Shown in pieces: positions 35,432 to 41,403 of a stretch of DNA of 41,403 nucleotides. The notes under the pieces were generated by a model. It was not told where the DNA came from, ran no database searches, and worked only from the letters and a program-made list of their open reading frames with translations. Made by a program: the position numbers and the translations under genes. Source of the DNA: Clostridia bacterium (GTDB taxonomy: Bacteria; Bacillota; Clostridia; Acetivibrionales; JAFADI01); assembly GCA_026417615.1 (NCBI GenBank), contig JAOACY010000035.1:1-41403 (forward strand), written 5' to 3'. The stretch's first letter is position 1, and every line of letters begins with the position of its first letter.

Positions 35432-35464
35432 TTCATATAATTTGTGCAAGGGGTTTATGGAGAT

Positions 35465-36304
35465 ATGGGGTCTTATAGGGATAGGCTTAAAGAGTGTAAA
35501 AGAATAGTTATAAAAGTTGGAACATCAACATTGACATATACTACGGGCAAGGTGAATTTCACCAGGATAGACAAGCTGGCCAGGGTCATTTCCGATCTGA
35601 TGAATCAAGGCAAGGAGGTTGTTCTGGTATCCTCAGGGGCTATAGGTGTTGGAGTTGGAAAGCTCAAGCTTAAGGAAAAGCCTAAAACCGTCAGAGAAAA
35701 GCAGGCGGTTGCAGCTGTCGGCCAATGCGAGCTCATGCATATTTACAGCCGTTTCTTTTCTGAATATGGACATACAGTGGGACAAATTCTATTGACCAGG
35801 GATGTTGTAGAAGACGGCCATAGCAGAGAAAATGTAATAAATACCTTTGAAACTTTAATTGAAAATGCAATACTTCCTATTGTAAATGAAAACGACTCCG
35901 TGGCAATTGATGAAATCGAATACGGTGAAAAGAGGGTATTCGGGGACAATGACACTTTGTCAGCTATTGTTGCAGAGCTTGTCAAGGCAGATTTGCTAAT
36001 TATTCTTTCTGATATTGACGGGTTTTATAATTGCGACCCAAGAGTTGACTGCAGCGCAAGCATTCTTTCCGTTATTGAGGAGGTTACTCAGGAAATTGAG
36101 GATTGCGCAGGCGGTGCGGGGAGCAACAGAGGCACAGGGGGAATGGTCACAAAGCTGTCTGCCGCAAAAATTGCCACCCAGGCTGGAATTGACATGATAA
36201 TTGCCAACGGGGACAAACCCGAGGTAATTAACAGTGTCCTTGAAGGACAAGATATTGGCTCTCTATTCGTATCACGCAAAAAAAGGGGGACGAGGCATGA
36301 GTGA
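35465..36304 (+). CDS. proB: glutamate 5-kinase
   Basis: ProB phosphorylates glutamate to gamma-glutamyl phosphate, the first step of proline synthesis and the usual point of proline feedback inhibition. The 279-residue protein is an amino acid kinase with [33 protein letters not shown] and FGDNDTLSA motifs, and [15 protein letters not shown] near the end. It lacks the C-terminal PUA domain of the longer E. coli-type enzyme. ATG 35465 matches the family start, with AAGGGG 11 bases upstream; a GTG at 35444 would add seven residues. It overlaps proA by eight bases, so the two are translationally coupled. Confidence 0.95.
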   Translation: MGSYRDRLKECKRIVIKVGTSTLTYTTGKVNFTRIDKLARVISDLMNQGKEVVLVSSGAIGVGVGKLKLKEKPKTVREKQAVAAVGQCELMHIYSRFFSEYGHTVGQILLTRDVVEDGHSRENVINTFETLIENAILPIVNENDSVAIDEIEYGEKRVFGDNDTLSAIVAELVKADLLIILSDIDGFYNCDPRVDCSASILSVIEEVTQEIEDCAGGAGSNRGTGGMVTKLSAAKIATQAGIDMIIANGDKPEVINSVLEGQDIGSLFVSRKKRGTRHE

Positions 36305-37541
36305 ACTGATATTAAAGGGTGAGCTTGCCAAAAAAGCTTCATACAAGCTTTCAAACCTTTCATCCGCTGCAAAAAACGAAGGACTGAAAAAAATAGCAGA
36401 AGCCCTTGTTAAAAAAGAAAAAGAGATAATAGGCGCAAACGCAAAAGATGTTGAAAGCGCAAGAGCAAAAGGGGTAACAGGAGCCTTGCTGGACAGACTT
36501 ACTCTTAACAGCAAAAGAATAGCTTCCATGTCAGAAGGGCTTATGCAGATTATTTCCTTGCCGGACCCAGTTGGAGAAGTGATTTCCATGTGGAAAAGGC
36601 CCAACGGGCTTCAAATTGGCCAGAAAAGGGTTCCACTGGGGGTCATAGGGATAATATATGAGGCAAGGCCCAATGTAACCGTAGATGCCGCGGGCCTTTG
36701 CATAAAGGCGGGAAATGCTGTGGTTTTAAGGGGAGGAAGCGAGGCTATCAACTCCAACAAAACCATTGTCGGAATCATTGGTGAAGCCTTGAAAGAGGCT
36801 GCATTTCCTGAAGGGGCCGTTCAACTGGTGGAGGATACGAGCAGGGAAACTGCCGTTGAAATGATGAAGCTCAATAAATACATTGATGTGCTTATTCCCA
36901 GAGGAGGAGCAGGACTTATTCAATCTGTGGTCCAGAATTCCACAATACCAGTAATTGAAACCGGTGTGGGCAATTGTCATGTATATGTGGACAGGGAATC
37001 AGACCTGGATATGGCTGAGAAAATTATAATCAACGCCAAAACAAGCAGGCCGGGAGTGTGCAATGCTGCCGAAACCCTTCTGGTAGATGAAGCAATAGCA
37101 CAGGCCTTCATTCCCAGGGCGCTGAAAGCGCTGTCTGATTTAAAGGTTGAGATCAGAGGCTGCGAGAAGACAAGGGATTTATTCATGGGGGCCAAGGTGG
37201 CTGTAGAAGAGGATTGGTATAAGGAGTATCTGGATTATATTCTGGCGGTTAAGGTTGTATCAGGGATAGACGAGGCTATTGAACATATAAACAAATATGG
37301 GTCAAAGCACTCTGAGGCAATAGTAACCACCTCATACAGCAAGTCACAGAGATTCCTGCAGGAAATTGATGCTGCCGCGGTATATGTCAATGCTTCTACA
37401 AGGTTTACCGATGGTTTTGAATTTGGCTTTGGAGCAGAAATAGGAATCAGCACCCAAAAGCTTCATGCCAGAGGCCCAATGGGGCTAAAAGAACTAACCA
37501 GCATTAAATATATAGTATATGGTGAAGGACAGATAAGATGA
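36297..37541 (+). CDS. proA: gamma-glutamyl phosphate reductase
   Basis: ProA reduces gamma-glutamyl phosphate with NADPH to glutamate semialdehyde, which cyclises on the way to proline. The 414-residue protein is an aldehyde dehydrogenase superfamily member with the catalytic cysteine in the [14 protein letters not shown] motif, [17 protein letters not shown] for cofactor binding, and the C-terminal family signature around [19 protein letters not shown] 36297 follows AAGGGGG and overlaps the end of proB. A proC gene, the last step, is not in the window. Confidence 0.97.
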   Translation: MSELILKGELAKKASYKLSNLSSAAKNEGLKKIAEALVKKEKEIIGANAKDVESARAKGVTGALLDRLTLNSKRIASMSEGLMQIISLPDPVGEVISMWKRPNGLQIGQKRVPLGVIGIIYEARPNVTVDAAGLCIKAGNAVVLRGGSEAINSNKTIVGIIGEALKEAAFPEGAVQLVEDTSRETAVEMMKLNKYIDVLIPRGGAGLIQSVVQNSTIPVIETGVGNCHVYVDRESDLDMAEKIIINAKTSRPGVCNAAETLLVDEAIAQAFIPRALKALSDLKVEIRGCEKTRDLFMGAKVAVEEDWYKEYLDYILAVKVVSGIDEAIEHINKYGSKHSEAIVTTSYSKSQRFLQEIDAAAVYVNASTRFTDGFEFGFGAEIGISTQKLHARGPMGLKELTSIKYIVYGEGQIR

Positions 37542-37556
37542 AGGTAAGGGAAATCC

Positions 37557-37589
37557 GCTCATGACATGTGCAGAACACAGGTCATGAGC
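37557..37589. terminator. hairpin between convergent proA and L,D-transpeptidase genes
   Basis: GCTCATGAC (37557-37565) pairs with GTCATGAGC (37581-37589), and inside it TGTG (37567-37570) pairs with CACA (37576-37579) around CAGAA. It lies just after proA and includes the stop codon of the minus-strand gene. Neither strand has a T run, so it may be a factor-assisted terminator or an mRNA-end stabiliser shared by both genes. Confidence 0.6.
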
Positions 37590-38415
37590 CGTTCTGGTTT
37601 GAAGGATAAATCGGCTGCTTTATGCCCCATTTGTTCAACTCACTATCTTCACCAATCCACACCGGGGTATTGACAGGAACTATTTTATAAAGATATTCCA
37701 CATCAGAATTTATCATTCTGATACAGCCGTGGGAAGCGTATGTGCCAATTGAGTATGGGCTGTTGTTTCCGTGTATTCCATAGTCGCCTCCTCCATTAAT
37801 TGATAATCCCATCCATCTGTAGCCAAGAGGGTTTTCAGGGATGCCGCCTGCAACAGGCTTTGCATATCCACCGCCTCCCCAAACAGGGTCAACGACTTTA
37901 ACTGCAATTTGGAATTTTCCGCTGGGAGTAGGCGTTGAAGATGTGCCGACAGCTACAGGGTATTTTCCCACAACTTTTTTCCCTTCGTATAGTGTAAGAA
38001 TTCTTTTGGATTTATTAATTGCAATCCAATTATTTTCGGCTGGAGGGTTTTCCACAATGTCCGTATAATTCATAGTGCCGTCGCCCAGCCTTCTTTTTAG
38101 CGCCAGGAGACATTCGCTGTCCCACAATCCCGTCACGCTCATGTTGATATCACTTTGGAAACGAAGGATTGCATGCCTTAAATTCAGATCATTGTCTGAA
38201 AAATCATTTTTATAGTAACCCATTTTCTTTAGTTCTTCAATATAATCTACGATTACAGGATTAATTTGCTGCGGCTTGAGCTTATTTTGAACCGCCTCGC
38301 GTGATTGTGTTACCGCTTCAGTGGTAAATAGCTGACAGGCTTTGTTGTCAGGTGTGTCGGATATACTCATTGACACAGAAAAAAACATATACATTACAGC
38401 AAAGGCTTCTAGCAT
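37582..38415 (-). CDS. L,D-transpeptidase (YkuD) with peptidoglycan-binding domain
   Basis: The 277-residue protein has a hydrophobic N terminus (signal or anchor, residues 1-18), a PG_binding_1-like domain (about 55-108, with MGYYKN, LRHAILRFQ, VTGLWDSECLLAL) and a YkuD catalytic domain (about 128-255). The active site is intact: HGNNSPYSIG then ASHGCIRM, with His229 and Cys231. Such enzymes form 3-3 peptide cross-links in the wall, use tetrapeptide donors, and are insensitive to most beta-lactams except carbapenems. A GGAGG site precedes ATG on the minus strand. It stands next to a class A PBP on the same strand. Confidence 0.92.
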   Translation of the reverse strand: MLEAFAVMYMFFSVSMSISDTPDNKACQLFTTEAVTQSREAVQNKLKPQQINPVIVDYIEELKKMGYYKNDFSDNDLNLRHAILRFQSDINMSVTGLWDSECLLALKRRLGDGTMNYTDIVENPPAENNWIAINKSKRILTLYEGKKVVGKYPVAVGTSSTPTPSGKFQIAVKVVDPVWGGGGYAKPVAGGIPENPLGYRWMGLSINGGGDYGIHGNNSPYSIGTYASHGCIRMINSDVEYLYKIVPVNTPVWIGEDSELNKWGIKQPIYPSNQNGS

Positions 38416-38433
38416 TTTCAGTCCTCCGGTTTA

Positions 38434-38462
38434 TTAATATGGTTTAATTTATAAGCTGTAAA
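38434..38462 (-). promoter_or_regulatory. candidate promoter of the L,D-transpeptidase gene
   Basis: On the minus strand TTTACA (38457-38462) and TATTAA (38434-38439) have a 17-base spacing, about 20 bases upstream of the start codon. The -10 is close to the GGAGG site, leaving a very short leader. Confidence 0.4.
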
Positions 38463-38516
38463 TATATATGTTCATGCAACGGCAGTATATGACAGGATAT
38501 AAGGATGAAAAGGCAT

Positions 38517-38560
38517 AAAAAAGGCCCTGAGAATGAGCTGCCAATCTTTAGGGGCCTTTT
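38517..38560 (-). terminator. terminator after the penicillin-binding protein gene
   Basis: AAAAGGCCC (38519-38527) pairs with GGGCCTTTT (38552-38560). Read on the minus strand the stem ends in a run of six T, 27 bases after the PBP stop codon. It can also work on the plus strand more weakly. Confidence 0.85.
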
Positions 38561-38586
38561 ATCAAAAGAGACGGGTTTAAAGTGTA

Positions 38587-40983
38587 TTAATGATCCTCAT
38601 TGACATTTATGCCTTCATGGGTTACAGCTTTTGGATCAGTATCAGTTGCAGGTGAATTGATGCCAAGGGAATGTACGTTGCAGTATTCTCCCAGCGGAGC
38701 CTCATACTTCATATCTCTTGGATATGGATCATCGGCACTGGAAGGAATAAACGGGGTCTTGCGCCGGATAAATACTGCCTCAAGCATTGAATCAACCGGG
38801 CAATTAGGCCCGAAAAGCAGGTTTCTGTTGTAAACATCCTTGCTGTCCTTGCAGACATTTAGAGCAACATGTACGTCACAGGGGTCATCATCTCTGGGTT
38901 CAGTTCCCTTTATGAAATATTCTCCCGGTCTTACTGCATTGTTTCGCGGGTCTTTTGAACACAGGTCTGAAATAACCTTTCCGGAGTATATACATATAGT
39001 TTTCCTTACCAGTCCTGGAGGCTCGGGAAACTCAACAGGCTTAAGGTTCTTATGAACTCTTTCCATTACTTCGTGCCATATTTTGAGGGCTTGGCTATAT
39101 TCTGTATTAATCAGCTGAGTAGGGGTGTCATAGCCGTACCAGGTAGCGGCAACATAATAAGGTGAGTACCCCACAAACCATTTATCCTTGTTATCGCTTG
39201 TGGTACCGGTTTTGCCGGCTGAAGGCATGGAACCCTTTTGAAGAAGACCATAGGGATAGGCAGTTCCAAGCCGACAGACATCCCTCATCATATTTGTCAT
39301 TATAAAAGCCGTAGTCTCTTCATATACAATTTCGTTCTTAGGCTTTTTTTCGAGGATGACCTTTCCGTCCATGTCTAAAACCTTTGTATAGGTAGTCGGC
39401 TGAATATATACACCCTTATTCACAAAGGGCACATAGGCCGCAGCCATTTCAAGCGGGCTGACGCCTGTATAAAGTCCGCCCATTGCTATGGATATATAGC
39501 GCTCCTTTTCTCTGCTGATCCCTGATTTTTTAAGATATTGGAGTGAAATCCCAGGCTGGTATTGCTCCAAATCCATCCATACCTTTGCTGCAACTACGTT
39601 GATGGAATCACGGATGGAATCACGAATATTTGTAAGCCCCCTGTAGCTCAGATCATAATTCAAGGGGTACCTTTTATTCTTTTCCTGGGGATTCAAGTAT
39701 ACTGGCACATCATCGTAAACTGTGGCGGCTGTAATGATTTTTTCATTCAATGCCGGGCCATAAACTACGAGCGGCTTAAGGCTTGAGCCAGGCTGCCTTT
39801 GAATCTGTGTCGCCCTGTTCAAGGTATTGCCCTGCTTTTCTCCGAAGCCGCCGTACAAAGCCTTGACCTGTCCTGTTTTTGGATCAATTATGACCATGCC
39901 CGACTGAGGCTGACCTGCTTTTTTATTTACTATCGGGAAAAACTTTTCGTCCTTGTAAACCGCATCCATTTCCTTTTGCAAGGCAGAATCCATGGTGGTG
40001 TAAATTTTCAGGCCATTATTGTATATGGTTTTGAGCGCTATCTGCTCAGACATGCCCTGAGCCATCAAATCCCTTTTGACATCGCTTATAACCTTGTCAA
40101 CAAAGTAACTCTGTTTGCTTGTGCTTTTAGGCTGTGCGGCGTTTCCCTGTACAAAGTTCAGTTTTTCATTTATTGCCTTGTCATATTCCTCCTGGGTAAT
40201 TTTTTTAAGTTCCAGCATTTTGTCAAGAATTACCCTTTGACGTTCCAGATTATGCTTTATCCCTTCTGTGGTAGTCGGAGTATATTTTGCAGGCCAGTTT
40301 GTTATTCCCGCCAGTGAGGCGCACTCTGCCAGGCTCAAATCCCAGACGTCCTTGTTGAAATAGGCTCTGGCAGCAGACTGGACACCATGGATGTTTTGGC
40401 CGCCCATATAAATGAGGTTCATATAAAGCTCAAGAATCTGCCACTTGTCCAGTTTCTTTTCAAGCTGGATTGCACGCCACTGCTCCTGGATTTTTCGCTG
40501 CAGGGTTCTTTGGGTTTCCCCTGTTAGATTACGGACTACCTGCTGTGTAATGGTGCTTGCTCCGCCGGATTTGCCAAGAGAGATAATAGAGCTGGCTATT
40601 CTCTTAAGGTCTATACCCGGGTGATCGTAGAAACGCTCATCCTCGATCGCAACAAAGGCATCCTTAAGGTACTTTGGGATATCCTTGTCATCGACCCATA
40701 CCCTGTTTTCTTCTCCCTTCAGTTCAGCTATAACGGTTTCTTTTGAGTCATCATATACAAAGGATGTAAATTTTTTGAGTTTTATCTGGTCTTCAGTTAT
40801 CAACGGCGCAGTTTTTATGTATCCGTAAAGCGCACCGCCTACAATGCCTAATACTGCACAGGATATGGCTACAAAAAATACAATAAGTATTTTTGTTACA
40901 GTCAGTACAAACCTCACAACAGGTGAAACAGGCCTTTTGTGCCTTTGAGCCGCGGAGGAAGCTTTTTTTTGCTTTGAGTTCAT
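38587..40983 (-). CDS. class A penicillin-binding protein (bifunctional PBP1A-type)
   Basis: The 798-residue protein builds and cross-links peptidoglycan. After a basic cytoplasmic tail and a membrane helix (about residues 26-55) comes the GT51 glycosyltransferase domain, with catalytic Glu114 (IEDERFYDHPG), GGASTITQQ and Glu175 region LEKKLDKWQILELYMN. The transpeptidase domain has Ser400-x-x-Lys403 (PGSSLKP), Ser460-Ile-Asn462 and Lys591-Thr-Gly (KTGTT). A C-terminal tail of about 140 residues contains five or more cysteines, probably in a PASTA-free extension. ATG at 40983 follows AAGGAGG on the minus strand. Confidence 0.95.
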   Translation of the reverse strand: MNSKQKKASSAAQRHKRPVSPVVRFVLTVTKILIVFFVAISCAVLGIVGGALYGYIKTAPLITEDQIKLKKFTSFVYDDSKETVIAELKGEENRVWVDDKDIPKYLKDAFVAIEDERFYDHPGIDLKRIASSIISLGKSGGASTITQQVVRNLTGETQRTLQRKIQEQWRAIQLEKKLDKWQILELYMNLIYMGGQNIHGVQSAARAYFNKDVWDLSLAECASLAGITNWPAKYTPTTTEGIKHNLERQRVILDKMLELKKITQEEYDKAINEKLNFVQGNAAQPKSTSKQSYFVDKVISDVKRDLMAQGMSEQIALKTIYNNGLKIYTTMDSALQKEMDAVYKDEKFFPIVNKKAGQPQSGMVIIDPKTGQVKALYGGFGEKQGNTLNRATQIQRQPGSSLKPLVVYGPALNEKIITAATVYDDVPVYLNPQEKNKRYPLNYDLSYRGLTNIRDSIRDSINVVAAKVWMDLEQYQPGISLQYLKKSGISREKERYISIAMGGLYTGVSPLEMAAAYVPFVNKGVYIQPTTYTKVLDMDGKVILEKKPKNEIVYEETTAFIMTNMMRDVCRLGTAYPYGLLQKGSMPSAGKTGTTSDNKDKWFVGYSPYYVAATWYGYDTPTQLINTEYSQALKIWHEVMERVHKNLKPVEFPEPPGLVRKTICIYSGKVISDLCSKDPRNNAVRPGEYFIKGTEPRDDDPCDVHVALNVCKDSKDVYNRNLLFGPNCPVDSMLEAVFIRRKTPFIPSSADDPYPRDMKYEAPLGEYCNVHSLGINSPATDTDPKAVTHEGINVNEDH

Positions 40984-41055
40984 AACAGCCTCCTTACAAG
41001 TGTTAAAAAGCTACATATAATTGACGAGTACTTGTCTAACAAGTTCCCTTCGCCT

Positions 41056-41086
41056 ATTATACCATAAATCATTTTATATTTCCCAA
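41056..41086 (-). promoter_or_regulatory. candidate promoter of the penicillin-binding protein gene
   Basis: On the minus strand TTGGGA (41081-41086) and consensus TATAAT (41056-41061) are 19 bases apart, about 73 bases before the start codon. The spacing is longer than ideal. An ACTTGT/ACAAGT inverted repeat lies between it and the gene. Confidence 0.45.
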
Positions 41087-41121
41087 TAAAATGTTATGAC
41101 CCTTCATTTTTTTAAAATAAA

Positions 41122-41172
41122 AGGGCAAGCTTCGCCATCTGCATTTTTATCTGCAGCGGTTTTGCTTACCCT
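41122..41172 (-). terminator. minus-strand terminator upstream of the PBP gene
   Basis: AGGG-C-AAGC (41122-41130) pairs with GCTT-A-CCCT (41164-41172), enclosing CTGCA/TGCAG. On the minus strand the stem is followed by TTTATTTTAAAAAAA, so it would stop transcripts coming from the right, beyond the IS element end. Confidence 0.6.
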
Positions 41173-41274
41173 ATAAACGTTTTCAGCTCATATCTGCGAC
41201 GAGTCAGTACATAAAAGCCTTAAACTATTTTTGATATTGCATTGACACCCAAATCAAACTGACCCTACTCCGAT

Positions 41275-41304
41275 TTGATAGACACCCAGAATGGCTGGTA
41301 TAAT
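41275..41304 (+). promoter_or_regulatory. promoter of the transposase gene
   Basis: TTGATA (41275-41280) and TATAAT (41299-41304) are 18 bases apart, 22 bases upstream of the transposase start codon. Confidence 0.6.
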
Positions 41305-41326
41305 AAAACCAGTGGAGGTGTCAAAA

Positions 41327-41403
41327 ATGTCAGTAAAACGTTATGACAAAAATTACAAAATCGAGGTAGTTCGCAGAGCCATATCAAAGGATAAGACGGT
41401 ACC
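41327..41403 (+). CDS. transposase OrfA-like protein, N-terminal fragment
   Basis: Only the first 25 codons are in the window. They read MSVKRYDKNYKIEVVRRAIS and a few more residues, the pattern (KRYxxxFKxExVxxxxS) found at the start of the helix-turn-helix OrfA transposase subunit of IS3-type elements. ATG 41327 follows GGAGGTG at 41314-41320. The gene runs off the right edge, so integrity and family cannot be judged. Confidence 0.65.
   Translation, partial: MSVKRYDKNYKIEVVRRAISKDKTV

Larger units (their letters stand above)
41242..41403 (+). mobile_element. left end of an insertion sequence
   Basis: TTGACACC (41242-41249) recurs inverted as GGTGTCAA (41317-41324), GACACCCA occurs twice directly (from 41244 and 41281), and CAAATC/GATTTG form a further dyad between them. 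This repeat-rich stretch sits directly before a transposase start with its own promoter, as expected of an IS terminus. The outer boundary is estimated, and the right end and target duplication lie outside the window. Confidence 0.6.

Noticed and set aside
35330-35464. Proline T-box before proBA
   Set aside because: No AGGGTGGAACCGCG-type box and the leader is too short; only TGGAACAC is seen, which is not enough.
39799-40317. 172-codon plus-strand frame opposite the penicillin-binding protein
   Set aside because: Antisense to an intact PBP gene, no start signals.

Overview
The window is a chromosomal stretch of an anaerobic, low-to-mid GC, Gram-positive bacterium. It most likely comes from class Clostridia, perhaps the cellulolytic Ruminiclostridium/Acetivibrio branch; this assignment is inference from gene content, strong AAGGAGG-type ribosome binding sites, TTGACA/TATAAT promoters and protein character, not from a search. 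No tRNA, rRNA, CRISPR or prophage is visible. The only mobile DNA is the start of an insertion sequence at the right edge.

Region 1 (1-16640) is the classic translation/transcription supercluster: rpmG-secE-nusG-rplK-rplA, rplJ-rplL, rpoB-rpoC, then an L7Ae-like gene-rpsL-rpsG-fusA-tuf, ended by a perfect terminator after tuf. Its intergenic gaps are rich in RNA structure: a putative L1 operator between rplK and rplA, an L10 leader with an attenuator before rplJ, a long folded leader with its own promoter before rpoB, and clusters of hairpins before rplK, rpsL, rpsG and tuf.

Region 2 (16660-20140) holds a DUF192 protein on the minus strand and a small envelope cluster: an orphan zinc-finger anti-sigma-like membrane protein, a secreted/membrane polymer-forming (bactofilin-like) protein, a small membrane protein and a VanW lipoprotein. 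Region 3 (20217-29973) is mostly housekeeping: a Crh-like HPr paralogue lacking the PTS histidine, uvrC, a metallophosphoesterase, then tig-clpP-clpX-lonB (protein folding and quality control), an anchored thermonuclease-like protein and uppP.

Region 4 (30130-34941) is the most interesting. A three-gene operon (DUF39, NIL-ferredoxin, UPF0280) matches the anaerobic route to homocysteine from aspartate semialdehyde known from Methanosarcina. It is followed by a DUF486 membrane protein and by a two-gene operon encoding a divergent NifU/IscU-like protein and a 'GGGtGRT' protein, a conserved pair of unknown function and the best candidate here for an undescribed system. Region 5 (34942-41403) has a structured intergenic stretch, a 45-residue membrane miniprotein, proB-proA (proline synthesis), and on the minus strand an L,D-transpeptidase and a bifunctional class A penicillin-binding protein. 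It ends with the left end of an IS element.
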